In this document: piece by piece, positions 1 through 12,715 of the stretch
Position numbering within the stretch: position 1 is the first letter of the stretch
Layout: every line of letters begins with the position of its first letter
Source: Sipunculus nudus
Lineage: Eukaryota > Annelida > Sipuncula > Golfingiida > Sipunculidae
DNA length: 64,000 nt
Direction: 5' to 3'
Assembly: GCA_026874595.1 (NCBI GenBank)
Contig: CM049318.1
Location: 12,381,241 to 12,445,240, forward strand
The notes under the pieces: model-generated
What the model saw: the letters and a program-made list of their open reading frames with translations, nothing else
Told to the model about the DNA's origin: nothing
The model's database searches: none
Translations under genes and position numbers: made by a program

Positions 1-262
1 GATTTATGGCAATCTATGCACTAATTATCCAGATACTTGAGTTTTTGTATCAAATTTTTAATTATTCATGGGGTATTTTCCGAGCCCCACAGGACATAGG
101 TCGCAGTGACCTAATTTCAGGTTTCCAAGGAGATTTTTTATGAACCTACCTGGAAACTCAGTAACAAGTTTCTAAGGTTAACGGTTACGATTTGTGCCCT
201 GCTAACGGACGGATGACGGACAAAGCGCCATTCTTATACCTCAGTCAGCTGAGCTAAAAACC
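1..262. repeat. End fragment of dispersed repeat family 1
   Basis: This stretch ends with a run of ACGG-type triplets (about 205-225) followed by CAGTCAGCTGAGCTAAAAA at about 242-260. The same ending closes the repeats that finish near 24853, 32754, 38154 and 49850. The start of this copy lies outside the window. No coding potential is visible. Confidence 0.6.
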
Positions 263-1207
263 AATAAGGCGATGCGATGTGTGTACACAACAGAAAATTC
301 CCAGGGAATCGCGATAGTAGTGCAAGAACTGCCAAACTAAATCTGGTCTATGCGTGTACCCCTGCTTTGAAATTCATCACGCAAATCTGATTACTCAGTA
401 ACCATATGAATGAATGAATATTTTATTCAGGTATGTAGGCCTCCGGCCAATAGAACAAATAGAATAAAATACACAAATCTATGGTTATCATCCAAGGTTA
501 TGCAAAGTGCAAAAGTAATTAAAAAAGTACTGGAATATTACTAATACAAACAATAATACATGGTAAAAAAAAAATAACAGAAAACTTTTTACTGAGTGAC
601 CATATTTAGCATTTGTATATAATTAGGGTTTGTACACAGAGACACACATATAGATATGTTTTTTATATTTATTTACTTTTATATATATATATATATATAT
701 ATATCAACATGGATATGGTTCAATATAATAACACAAAATTTTTATATGGTTTCCTATTAACATAGGTGAACTAAACTTAGCTGTATATATTCATTAGCTG
801 TTGGTTTGTGGAAGCTGTTTGTGAGTGGATGTTAGTCATGCCCAGCGAGTCTGCCCTAATTACTCTGGCCCAATGCCAAGGATCTCCGGTTTATGGTTTT
901 ATGGCCTCTGTTTTATTAGATCATTACACCTCACTTTAAGCTAATTTGCATCATCCAAGTCCACACCTGGACCTCTTGGACATGTCTGCAGCAGACTACT
1001 GGCACTAGGGGTTTATTATGGTTGGAAAGAATCTGTTGAAGGTTTTAAACGTAATTGTTATGTTTGAAAATAAAGCTTTTTGAGTAATTAATTCTATCTA
1101 TGTTTCATAAGATCAGAATTATGTGTAAAAGCCATATCGTCAATGTTGTACACACCTACATATTAACATTTATCACATGCAAAATGCAATAAAAAAAAAA
1201 ATAGATC
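263..1207. other. Region downstream of the TRIM gene, no gene seen
   Basis: AT-rich sequence with a short TA microsatellite at about 679-705. On the minus strand an AATAAA hexamer sits at 1012-1017, about 190 bp beyond the TRIM stop codon, so it is a candidate polyadenylation signal. Nothing else is recognisable. Confidence 0.5.
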
Positions 1208-3058
1208 TTAATGAAACTTGAATAATTTTAAGAATGGTGTTTCTACAGTGGAGACTTGTGCAATCCATAAAAAAGGATAGGAGGATGCCGTATCCACAGG
1301 AAACGAGAGACCATCTTCCCTTGTCAGCAGATTCCTCACGAACGTGCCGTCGATTGTGCATTCTACTAACCTGTTGTTATTTCTGTCCGCCACCAGGAGG
1401 TGCCCGTTACTCATCATGCTGATTCCTCTTGGTTGCAGAAATAGTCCATCTTTACTTCCTGGTCCCCCGAATATGTTCAGCTGTGACCCTGACTCATCAA
1501 GGACAATCACCTGGTTTTTATTTGGATCACAAAATACAAATTTAGTTGTCCCTTCGTGTGTGACCGTTAGGAAATGATGCTCACGACCGCTCGTCAGATT
1601 TATCTTGATGGTTTCTTCAAACACAGGATCAGAGAATGATCTTTTACTGATGTGTTCTGGAGTAAATATAAACAGTGTACCATCAAGAACTGCTATACCA
1701 TGAGGTTCCTTTACTGCAGGATTTAACGGATGATTTATTTTAGTACCATCTTGTTTAATCTGCAGCACGGCGTCTCCCTTTGAGCTGATGACGTAAACAT
1801 CACCGTCATTTACACAAGCTGCTGATCCATCCTCGTGTATCAACGTCTCCTCTCCGGTTTTGGATACTTTGAACACGGGACCTCCTTTGAACATACATAC
1901 AACGACATCTCCATCTGGTGTTCCACAAAGACGCCAAGGGTTGTATATTTTGCGTCCTGAACCACACTCGACCTTTAACACTTGTGTTGGTGATTTACTC
2001 GACAACGAGAGAGTATCTGAGATACCACAGACAAGATCACAACCTTTCAAGGCTTCTATGGCTTTATCTACGTTTTCTAACCGACATGTATTGCATGATA
2101 TCAAACCAGGATCTGGTACGTCATGAAGCGTTGCTGGTAGCTTGTCAGCGATGTCACTGAACTTTACTGCAGGTGATGATAATGAATCCAAAAAATCTGA
2201 ATCGCTCCTCTTTAATCGTTCTTCTGCGACTGACACCTTCCATATTGCTTCTGTACACATTGTGTCATGGTCATTGAACGCCAGATCCACGGCTTTTTTA
2301 TGAGACGCTTCGTGCTTCTGAAGAAGCTCGTTTATTCTGTCCACTTCCAGTTTTATGGTGTCAAGGGCTCGTTTCATATTTTCTTGGGATGCACAGAACT
2401 GATCGCTGCATATTTGCCGATTTGCTGCGACTGCCTTCTCTAGTTTCATAACTGAAGGCTTAACGGAGACAACTGAATCGAACAGTTTCTTCCTCAACTC
2501 AAAAATGCCGAATTTAAAATCTTTTAGATTATGATTTTTGTGCTTGTCCGAATAGATACACTCATCACAAACGCCACATGAGCAGTCAAGGCAGACACAC
2601 TGAAACACCGCTCCGTGAAGCTGGCATATATTTGTGGTGATTTCATGAGCAGAAAATGCTGCGATAGCAAGATGCCGGCTCGAACATTCTTTACAAAAAT
2701 ACCTGTGGCAATTATGGCATAGTGCTGTTCCTCTGCGGGTCTTGCCTTCCCTGCTGCAGAGATGACAATTTATTTGAACTGAAGTTACTTGTTTTACAAC
2801 TTCTGCAAAGGCCTCAACGTTAATATCAATAGGCAAGTCTTTGACTCCTCCAGGAGGTAGTGTTGCCTTTGTCCGACAGGTGGGACATTCCACCTCGCGC
2901 CTGCCACATTGTCCATCCTTGACACGTTTGTCGTGCCACGTGATAAGACACTCGGTGCAGAATGAATGTTGACATGGAAGAACACGTGGCTGTCTTTTAT
3001 CTTTACTTGTAAAGCAAACCGCACATTGAATGGGGGTTATAATTTCATTCGTTGCCAT
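1208..3058 (-). CDS. TRIM-type E3 ubiquitin ligase (RING, two B-boxes, coiled coil, NHL propeller)
   Basis: An intact single-exon reading frame of 616 residues. The N terminus is a C3HC4 RING finger, with Cys12, Cys15, Cys29, His31, Cys34, Cys37, Cys58 and Cys61 in place. Two Cys/His-rich B-box-like segments follow, at about 95-140 and 143-185, then a charged helical stretch at about 190-330 that fits a coiled coil. The C-terminal 250 residues look like a beta-propeller; the best NHL repeat contains LQPRGISMMSNGHLLVADRN near residue 560. The order RING, B-box, coiled coil, NHL is that of TRIM2/3/56/71-like proteins, which attach ubiquitin through the RING and bind protein or RNA through the propeller. 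The first Met opens just before the RING and is a natural start. Such TRIMs are greatly expanded in molluscs, so one-to-one orthology is not claimed. Confidence 0.93.
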   Translation of the reverse strand: MATNEIITPIQCAVCFTSKDKRQPRVLPCQHSFCTECLITWHDKRVKDGQCGRREVECPTCRTKATLPPGGVKDLPIDINVEAFAEVVKQVTSVQINCHLCSREGKTRRGTALCHNCHRYFCKECSSRHLAIAAFSAHEITTNICQLHGAVFQCVCLDCSCGVCDECIYSDKHKNHNLKDFKFGIFELRKKLFDSVVSVKPSVMKLEKAVAANRQICSDQFCASQENMKRALDTIKLEVDRINELLQKHEASHKKAVDLAFNDHDTMCTEAIWKVSVAEERLKRSDSDFLDSLSSPAVKFSDIADKLPATLHDVPDPGLISCNTCRLENVDKAIEALKGCDLVCGISDTLSLSSKSPTQVLKVECGSGRKIYNPWRLCGTPDGDVVVCMFKGGPVFKVSKTGEETLIHEDGSAACVNDGDVYVISSKGDAVLQIKQDGTKINHPLNPAVKEPHGIAVLDGTLFIFTPEHISKRSFSDPVFEETIKINLTSGREHHFLTVTHEGTTKFVFCDPNKNQVIVLDESGSQLNIFGGPGSKDGLFLQPRGISMMSNGHLLVADRNNNRLVECTIDGTFVRNLLTREDGLSFPVDTASSYPFLWIAQVSTVETPFLKLFKFH

Positions 3059-3076
3059 GCCTCTTCAATAAACCTG
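3059..3076 (-). other. Possible 5'UTR splice acceptor of the TRIM gene
   Basis: Read on the minus strand, a CAG at 3074-3076 lies 15 bp before the start codon, so the 5'UTR may be interrupted by an intron. The pyrimidine tract is weak and no donor was assigned. Confidence 0.3.
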
Positions 3077-5430
3077 GAATTCAAGGTGCCTGATAAGAGA
3101 AAACAAAATCTTTTACTGTTGTTAAATTATCAGAGTTTGTGTGTAAATGTGAAACACAGAAGAAAAGTAATAAATATCATGCTTTTTCTGTTATTTGTAC
3201 TCGAAATAAAGAAATTATATGTGATTTTTCCATGTAAATCAGCTGTCGTCACAACTCTTCATGCAACGGCATATCTTCATGTTTACATATGTCACTTAAA
3301 ATGATTACAAATGCCATTGTAATAAAGGTCTCACTTTAAGATTAACTGATGACGTATTCAGGCCTCCCATTATTCTGTACATTGATTGTTATGAAGTTTA
3401 TTACAGGAGGCTCCTTGATAAATAACTTTGGCCTACAACTATGAGAAATAAACTATACGTATTATCATTGACATGCTTTCTTCTAGTAACACATATTACT
3501 CGCCATAGTAGCCAGTTTATCAATACAACAGGATCAATTCCTCCAGTGCAAGAGATATTTCTCGCACATTAATTACCTTTCATTAAAAAACACTTACTTC
3601 CTCATTTTAATATCGTTTTAATATATTTATTTTAGGTTTCAGCAGCAGTATAATTTGTTCATTATCAGTGAACCAGATCCACTGCTGGCGTAAATATGTT
3701 AGGTTATTGCGTATATTCCTGACTATCTAATTTCTGGTTTGATGCTGTGCCACTGAGAGGATGTCTAGGAGCTCAGAGGAAGAGCTTTCGACAGAAAATC
3801 GGAAAGTCAGGGACTCAACCACATGTAGCGTGGTGGCTTAATGGGGACGGTCTTGTTCAGACCGCCGCCTGCACTAAGGCATATATATATATATATAATA
3901 CATAATACATATACTAATATGTGTGTGTGTGAAGATCTAGTCTGCTTGCTTTTTAGAAAACAGCTTTAACATATTAAATAAATTACTGGGTACCTGAAGA
4001 ATATAATACACTGTTGGTAAAGTAAAAAACCGACCATACACTTCACCGGTTTGGACTAAAAAGGACAGTTTATAGTGGCGTTTACTTTATTTGATTGCTA
4101 GTGTCCGTCAGTTGGTCTTCATAATATCAGTCTTCATTATCACTGCTTAAAAAATGCAATGATTACAGCAATGGCATATTAACTTAGGCTATCACAGACG
4201 CTCCAGCTTCTTTATACACCTTAAATTTGTGTTTCTTTCATCATTGAGAAACCTGTATTTGACTTTCTAATCATCCCTGCTTTAGTAAATGACAATGTTG
4301 TCATACAAGTGCACCAGTAACTCAGTCATCAACAGTAACCAAAATCCTGTGAAACCATTACCAACCTTTTAAGTGCGACGTATGTTATCAGCGGTACAGA
4401 AGGGGTGGGGTTCAGGTAGCCGGTTCATCAATGATCACAACGAAGGTATCTAGCTGTGTCATACGTGTTTAGGCTTTATAAGTCCTATGTTATGACATTA
4501 TTACACAGAGCGCCCCAGTTCATGTGTATTTTAGGGAAATGAGTCACCAACTTAACGCGAACATTGTATGCTTCTGTGAACAGCCATCGAACGTGAATGT
4601 TCCGCAAAGCGCTGGCCTACTGGAGGCCGCATATATATATAAATAAATAAATATACCTTCATACGCCCTTCGTTTACATAACACTCTTACACACATATAC
4701 GCATACATGTATGTATGTATATATATACACGAATATTTATGCCTATTTGTTAACTTCCCTATCATACTAGCTTGTTAATTTAAGTATACGGAAGCTACTT
4801 TGCAGGCCTACACTCTTCTACTACTATTATACTACTGATTTTAATATCTTTAATATTTTAATAATTTTTAAATTCCGTCATGTGTATAATACATCCTTTC
4901 TTTCAGCTGTTATTATTTTCACTATTGCTGGATATTTATTTTTGTGTTTATATTAAAAAATAACAATTTGCGAGTTATAATTTTCCGACGTCCATAGCTT
5001 GTAATGACAACTTTTCGACAACTTTTCTTGACAAGTTGAATCTTTAAACCTTACTTGGACATAACAAGGTCAGCGCGACTTCTTCCAGGTTCGTTTGGAT
5101 TTGGTTCTTTATAGTATAAGGCCTAATTCTGTCATGTTAAATTATGAATATAAACATTTTTAATGTAAATGAAAAGTATGCTTAAAATTTTGAACAATAC
5201 TATAGTTCGTTCCAGTACCCCTGTCCACCTGTTTTTTTTTTCGCGTTTATTTTTTGCAAGTCAAAGGCGCCCTAATTATTTTGCAGATAGAGTAAAAAGC
5301 GTATTTTACTTGAATCGAAATGGTTACCTACCTTATTTAATTTTCCTATAAACAATTTAAAACGATTTTATGAGAGACAAGGCCTACAGGCCTAATGCGA
5401 ACCTGTGCATTGGGAAATACACCAAGTATA
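3077..5430. other. Intergenic, no gene recognised
   Basis: AT-rich sequence with short TA tracts at about 3880-3898 and 4629-4730. Open frames here are short and have no recognisable domain. A minus-strand GGTTGAGTCCC near 3815 faintly recalls a polymerase III box B, but no box A pairs with it. Confidence 0.45.
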
Positions 5431-8400
5431 ATGCTTCAATGCTTTTCATGTATATGAACAATGCAAGTACTAAACAATTTGAATAAGAAACAATTACACA
5501 AACTCTGCTGAAATTCTGGCATGGGTGCACAGAACACTAAACAAATTGTAGCTGGCACCACCAGTCTTGTATACAATGAAGCTATCAGAGATATATACAT
5601 ATGCCCAATTTCAGACTGATATATCAAACCCCTCCTGAGAAAAACGCAGGGACACACACTGTGCAAAAGTCATGGTAGGTGGCAACACCTGTCTTGTGAG
5701 CGAGAGAGCCATCAAAGACACATAGACAGGTCATAATATTAGGCCAATACATCAAACTTACCTTGAGTCTGATGCATGGGGCTGACCAGGCTTAGGTGAG
5801 AAAGGCTGTTGCCCCGAGTGAACTGTGACAAATTGCTTGCTCAGTCTACTGCACTGAGTGAACTCATGACCTGCACCTGGCTAGACTGAGTGAACTTTTG
5901 ACCTGTACCTGGCTGCACTGAGTGAACTCTTGACCTGTTGCATAATCTGACACAGTTGGCAGTCTGCCAAAGCTATAAATAGAATGCAGCTCCTGCACTG
6001 AGTAAACTCCTGACCCATACCTGGCTGCACTGAGTGAACTCTTGACCTGTTGCCTAATCTGATGCAGTTGGCAGTCTGCCAAAGCTATAAATAGATCCAG
6101 ACTGACCTCTAGCCTGTTGCCAAATCTGAAATAGTAGCCACACCATTGCATAAGCTCATGCAGGGGCCCTGCCCTGAGGGGCTTGACACCCATGAAGTGA
6201 TCACATGGTGCCCATGAGGTGTTCACATGTCACCCATGAGGTGATCACATGCCATGTGCTTGGCTGCACTGATTGAACTCTTGACCTATATCTGGCTGCA
6301 CTGAATGAACTCTTGATCTGTTCCCAAATCTGAAACAGTTGGCAGTTTCTCAACCTATTTAAATATACGGATTCAATCTTGGCTTGTTGGTATATCTGTT
6401 TACACATACTGAAAGACTTTGGCTAAAATGTTTTTATCAAGCCGACATATTCATAAACTTTTTATCAAAATATCTAGAATAATAAAAGATGCAGTACTTT
6501 CATTGTTAAAGGTCCAATAGTTCTGCCAAAAATCATTCTAGTAAACTTGAACAAAGGCCACCTAAGAATAATTTTTTGTGCAATGTTACAGAAGATATAA
6601 TTGAAATAATAATTTTGAAGAAGAACACTACTGCAGTCTTCAGTTTAAAAAAGACATAATAATGGCCATAAGACCAACTTAAGCTTATCACAACTCAACC
6701 AAAAATCAACAACATCAGTACATTCTGATATGATTGAAAGAACCATGTCCAAGGATAATTCTTTTGAAAAATTGAACAATTTAACTTGACAGTTTCATCA
6801 TTAAGCTGAAAGAGGCTAATATTAGGAGGTTTTTTGCCCATAAAAACAGGTCAATGTAGGCTGCACCACAAAACCTGCAATTTCAAATATGAGTCATGTG
6901 ACCAACATTTGCACAATACCTGGTAATGCTAGCTTCTGTTATTTCTGAGAGTACTATGTCAGTATGCTTACTTGGTCAAATGACTGTTCAAATTTGTGTA
7001 ACTCCACTAAAATTCATCAAATGCAAAGCATTTGAACAAACTTGAGAGGGCTTGCCTCTGGGATCATTTATGTAAAATATTGAACAATTTGGCTGGACCG
7101 TCTATAAGAAGCTTTTTCACTTTAAAATCTAAGTAAATGCAGATAGCAAAAAAATAAGCCAAATCCCACAAAATTTGATATGTGACAGATTATTGCATAA
7201 AATCTGGGAATGGTAGCTCCTACTATTCCTGAGAAATTATGGATTAATGTACAGATGACCAATGACCCCCGTACAAAAAAAGGTCATTTCAGGTGGCGCC
7301 ACCAATCCCTGAATTTCATATACGACTCATGTGACCAACACTGGCAAAAATTTGGTGATGATAGCTCTGGCCGTTTCTGAGACTGTCATTTTAGTATGCT
7401 TTTTTGGACAGATGACTAAGTTAAATTCCTGTAACTCGGCCAAAATTCACCAAACTTGAACAAATGGAACAAAATTGAGGGAGATGGTATAAAAGATTAT
7501 TTCTGTGAAATATTGAACAATTTGGCTTGAGTGTTTCGGAGGAGAAGATTTTTAAAGTTTTTTTTAGCTTTTTCTCTATAAAATTTAAGAAAATTTTCAG
7601 ATGGCTAATTTTTTGCATTAAATTTCATGATGCTAGCTCCAATCATTTTCAAAATAGTATGGGTTAAGGTACAGAAGACAAACGCCGTCACAACATCGCA
7701 TTAGCTCACAGGTTAACTAAAAATTAATACAGATGCATATTGAATGCAAATTTTAATACAGATACATCTCACTGATAACAAAATCTTGAATTAATTTGAC
7801 TATGGATACCAATTATTTATAATCCATGTGCAGCCATCTTTATATACCCACAGAGAGCTGTATACCTGTGATTGTAAACATTGCCTGGCATGAGGAATAT
7901 CTAAAAATCATAAATCTACATTTTTTAAAAGCTTTTAAAAAACATTCTTGTCAATATTAACCATAGATAACATGAAATCTAAATGTCTAGAGGCATGATG
8001 TAATAAATGCTGATAAACTGGTGCCAGTTTAGATGTATCTGCTTCACACAGCTAACATATATGGTAAAATGACTCAATTGAATCTTTATAATTCAGCCAA
8101 AATTCATTCTTTGGAACCATAAAAGACAATAATTATAAGAATTATTCCGGGGATTATTCTTGTAAAATATTAAACAAATTGGCCTCAGTAGGGTCAGCCA
8201 AAAAAATGTTACAGGTTTATAACTCATATGGGAAAATACAGCAAAATGGCTAAGTTAAGCTTCCCATAACTCAGCCAAAAGTCACTGAACCAAAACCATT
8301 TGAACAAACTTGAATTATCAACATCTAAGGATAATTAATGTGTGAGATTTAAGAATTTGGCCCAGTGGTTTTTGAGGAGAAGATCTTTGTAGCCACTGAG

Positions 8401-9110
8401 CTAAAATGGGCTGTTACAGCATATGACTAAATTCAGCTTCCCATAACTCAGCCAAAAGTCACTGAACTGAGACCATTTGAACAAACTTCAGAAAGCACTA
8501 CCCTAGGATCATTTCTGTGCGATTTTAAACTATTTGGCCATATGGTTTCAGAGAAGAAGTTTTTTGTAGCCGTCAGTATGATACCGGCACTGATGACCCC
8601 CGTACAAAAAAGGCCGATGCAGGTGGCGCCACCAATACCTCAATTTCAGACATGTCTCATGTGAACAACATTGGCATAAAATTTGGTGATGATAGCTCCA
8701 GCCATTTCTGAGATTGTAATTTTAGTATGCTTTTATGGACAGATGACTAAGTTCAACTTCCTCTAACTCGGCCAAAAATCACCGAACTTAAACCATTCGA
8801 ACAAACTTGAGAAAGATTATTCCAGGAATCATTTCTGTGAAATATTGGACAATTAGGCTGAACAGTTTCGGAGAAGAAGATTTTTAAAGCTTTTTTAGCT
8901 TTTTCCCTATAAAATCTAAGAAAATGCAGTTAGCCAAAAAATAAGCAAAATCCGATATAGTTTTTTAGATGACTAATTTTTGGCATAAAATTTCGTGATG
9001 CCACCTCTTGCCGTTTTCAAGATAGTATGGGTTAACGTACAGACGACGGACGACGGCCGACGGACGACGCCACACCATCGCATAAGCTCACAGGTTCGCA
9101 AAAAAGTCTA
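5431..9110. repeat. Run of diverged copies of dispersed repeat family 2
   Basis: Recurring blocks make up this region. Short tandem units built on CTGCACTGAGTGAACTCTTG occupy about 5840-6320. Longer blocks follow with the phrase 'aactcggccaaaaatcacc', then a 'gaaatattgaacaatttggc' phrase and a GGTGGCGCCACC palindrome near 7303 and 8622. At least four blocks are visible, at about 6950-7290, 7300-7690, 8090-8590 and 8600-9095. Two end with CGCATAAGCTCACAGG or a near match (about 7697 and 9078), the last preceded by an ACGG-rich tract. Related copies occur at about 26560-27640 and 41880-42815. No transposase or polymerase is visible, so this looks non-autonomous. Confidence 0.7.
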
Positions 9111-12100
9111 TTCTGTAGCGACATCTTGTCACCAACTATATAAATTGGCAAAAAAAAAAAAAAAAAAAAAAAAAAACAGAACCGTTATGACGTCATTCCA
9201 ACGAAGCAACGGATGCCCTGATCACGAGACATCTGGCGGCGGAAATATAAAGAAAGCGTGTTGAATTACGATATATGCAAAAAATAAAGTAACAAGGTGA
9301 TCGTTATTGTTTATGCAAAAAAAAAAATGTTTGATGAACATTGAATTAACCTTAATAAAATCATGAACAAAAATACTTCAAAAGGATAAACAAATTAGGA
9401 AACGTTTTTTAATGGGCATAAGAAAGCTAGTCATAACCCCAACCTTCCTCCTTTTCCCGGGCTTAGGACCGGGGGGAAACGTTATGCATGGTCACCAGGC
9501 GGAGTTAAGAAAGGGGGAAGGGTTGTAGAGAGGGATGCAAAGGTGCCATAAAAAGACAAACGAACAACCAGAACACGAGAGGTGTAATGATGCTCGGAAT
9601 TCCATCAGAAATAGAAAATTACAGGTGATTACATGAAAATATAAATGTATTTATGTTTGTAAAATATGTAAAGGTCCAATACATATCATATTTTGCTCAA
9701 TAGAGATCTGGTCGCGTAAAAGCAAAATATTACATTTTTCATTTCGAGGTTGAAGAGGAAATATTTTAATGGTTAATTAATTATGAGTATAAACTGGATG
9801 TTTTATATAACTGTTCATCTGTATAGAAGCTGCTATGCATGACATTGAACTTTGCTGTGAACATTTTAAAACTGTGAGCGTAAACGTGGCGGACAGGGCT
9901 AATCACCATTGAATGAGCGCGTCTTCAGCTCCACCTGTCTGGATATCCAAAACGCGGCAAAATTCGCAACGCCAGCGCAAGACGGCATCGATTGACTGTA
10001 ATAATCTGGATTACCTTGAGTAGCTGATACTAAATTGGTAAATACCTTCTCAATAATTCTGTATGATCTACATAATATCGGCATGATACATGTGTTTACG
10101 GGTGAAATTAAATATTTAAAAATATATATTTTGCATATGACCTCGAAACTGTTAGGCATATACATAATATTTACATAATATGAATAATATATATGTTTAA
10201 ATATGAAATCTTATTTAAAATATATATTAAGAATGCTAATCGAGTATTTCAGTATAATTAACATGTCTACGTTTTTGTGTGAGGAGATCCTAGTCTTCTT
10301 TCTCCTCCTTCTCGTCGTCATCACCATCTTTTGTGCTGATTATAACTTAAGGGTTATACTGGTCTATGTGTAATGTACTAAGGGCCGGTATATTAAACTG
10401 CAATTCCCACTCTCTGTTTAAGTAATTTGGGACTTTGTGTATTCAAGTGGCAGACCTGAGTTGCCGGGTATGTACATAATGACTGCAATTGCTTAGCCTT
10501 GATTACATGGCAACTCTATTTAGTCTAATTGCACTTTCATTCAGCTCCTGTGCAGACCTTTCGTTAATTGTATCTATTGTGACACATTAGGAAAATCTCT
10601 GATTGGTAACTTGTGTTCTATGAATCTTGCTGGGATACATGCGATGTGTTGGGAGTCAGTTTTTAACCGGGGGCCAGCTCCTAAGCATGGGCTGCCCCCT
10701 CTGCCTTATACTTACAATAAAGAATAGTATACATCAACTCAGAGACTTTTAAGTTTGTCGCCTGTGCATCCTGGACCAGGTTATAATCCTTCCACTGGCG
10801 AGCATGCCTCTTACCTGGAATCAAGCGCAGTAAGTTAAAATATGCCATAAAATCATACCAGGCAACAATATGGAAAACGTTATATATAACGTCGTAATGC
10901 TGTACCTTATCCACCCCGTTAAGAAGAAGCTAACTGGCTGATGTACCCTCTGAGAATCTAAACGAACAGTTACATACATCTGATCACTGGCTATGGGTAT
11001 CATCTATATATCATGAGTACTGAGAAAAATGACACATGGAAAAGAAGAAACTAGTGATGCCGCTTATGATATTCTACTAGAGAACAGCTCGATGCCACTG
11101 TGCAGCGAACACAAAGGATACAAACCCCACGGCGTCTCGACAGTTTCAGGAACCAGCAAGCTGTTTCAAGCCTGCAGGATGGAACACATATTGTATTAAC
11201 AGACTGTATATATGTAATTGATATATTCTTCTGATATGAATTTTCAAATTTTAAATTAATATGGCAGTTAAATGTCGTTCAAAATTGTTGGAATTATGGA
11301 TATTCAAAATTTATGTAAAAATTATAACTTTGATAGTGTAAGCTAGTATTTCATCTTTTCAACTTAGACCTCTCAGGTGTATTACATATTGCCAGTGCAA
11401 TCTAAGATGCACACTTGTGACTACTATCTAGCACAGATTCTCATTAAACCATTTAATGTTAAACGTCCGTTTTATTGAGACAGATTCTCTTATAGAAATA
11501 AGTCGCAGTGTAATTTGATCAGGGGATGGTTATTAAAATTTATACTGTTGAGAAAAATAGGCAGGTTGTCATATTCGAAAGGCGATTAAGTTACATCTAT
11601 TTTCTTAAATAATCGAGATAATTACATGCATAGTTGTCAGTATGGTTATATTATGTATATATAATTTGCTAGATGTAATATGAAATAATGAGGTACAAGT
11701 CTAGGTGGTACACAGCTTCCACTTTCTCAATCTCAGTTTATTATATCAATACCTGTAATTATGCTGTATTATCAGCATACAGTTGGATTGTCTGTTAATT
11801 TTGTTTCATGTGTGTTCTACATGGTGATCTAACAGAGATACATAAAATATACATGCGCATTTGTGTTATGATAATTGTCATATATTCATGTTTAAATCAT
11901 AGACGTGCTTTCTAAGTGGCAGCCAGCACAGACCTGTCTGGTTAACACTTATAAATCTACAAGCATGGTCGGATCAGGTGTGAACATCCATTGTAGTAGA
12001 AACAGACTATATTACTATGAATAAGAGTAATCAGTTGATACATACAGTCCTTGATACACGTGTTACATATTGTACGTGTCTATCTTAGTTTTCAAAATAT

Positions 12101-12141
12101 TCATATGTATTTTTACATTTTAAGTTTACCCTTTGTTGTAA
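9111..12141. other. Intergenic, mostly unassigned
   Basis: A run of 27 A residues lies at 9150-9176. A perfect cAMP-response-type palindrome, TGACGTCA, is at 9188-9195. On the minus strand at about 9900-10000 a short GC-richer segment is open and flanked by AG and GT, and near 10816 the segment coding MAYFNLLRLIP ends at a GTAAGA donor; both could be exons but neither is recognisable. The rest is AT-rich with no gene seen. Confidence 0.4.
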
Positions 12142-12148
12142 CTATTAA

Positions 12149-12417
12149 TGTAGGTTTTATCTCGGTCTAACTATACAATGGCATGTAACTTATCGTTTGA
12201 TACCTCGCTGCTGACTTGTCTCGCGCTCTCTCACACAGCACGAGACCTGTTGACACGCAACCTTGCACGGGGAGCTTGTGGATCTTCTTGCGTTCCTCTC
12301 TCTTTCGCCTCGCTTTTCGGTCCGTCTCCACGGACCACGGTCACTATGGCAACCAGGGGTTACAAGATTACAAGATGCCCCAGGCATCAAACACATTGTA
12401 TATGCAAATCTCCAACA
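12149..12417 (-). repeat. 3' LTR of the retrotransposon
   Basis: A 269-bp copy of the terminal repeat. It matches 17201-17459 over nearly its whole length with small insertions, and is bounded by TG and CA. On the minus strand the bases just before it, at about 12418-12428, read AGGGGGGGGGAG-like and form a polypurine tract. Confidence 0.92.
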
Positions 12418-12715
12418 CTCCCCCCCCCTGTTTTCTAAAAGGAGGCCCTGTCTCCGAAACTCAATATTAAAATAAACTGTAGCGGAAGCCTCACTGTCCA
12501 GCAGTGCCGACCTCTATCACTTAAAAGTGGCTTTAACACATGTCGAGCGAATATACCACACTGAATGAACAAATATAAATGACGACACCCCGAGTAAAAG
12601 CATGTCCATCAGAACAGCCCCGTCCCCGCTGCTCTGCGTGGAGCCCGTACCCAGCGTGTGACTCCTCCGAAACTGATGGCCTAATAACACCTGCAGTCAA
12701 CAGCTTGTCCAGATG

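Noticed and set aside
3749-3870. Possible tRNA or tRNA-derived SINE
   Set aside because: A box-B-like GGTTGAGTCCC is present on the minus strand but there is no box A, no cloverleaf pairing and no tail. No other tRNA-like fold was found by eye.
5431-9110. CRISPR-like array in the repeated region
   Set aside because: Repeat units are hundreds of bases long, diverged and unevenly spaced, and the window is eukaryotic.
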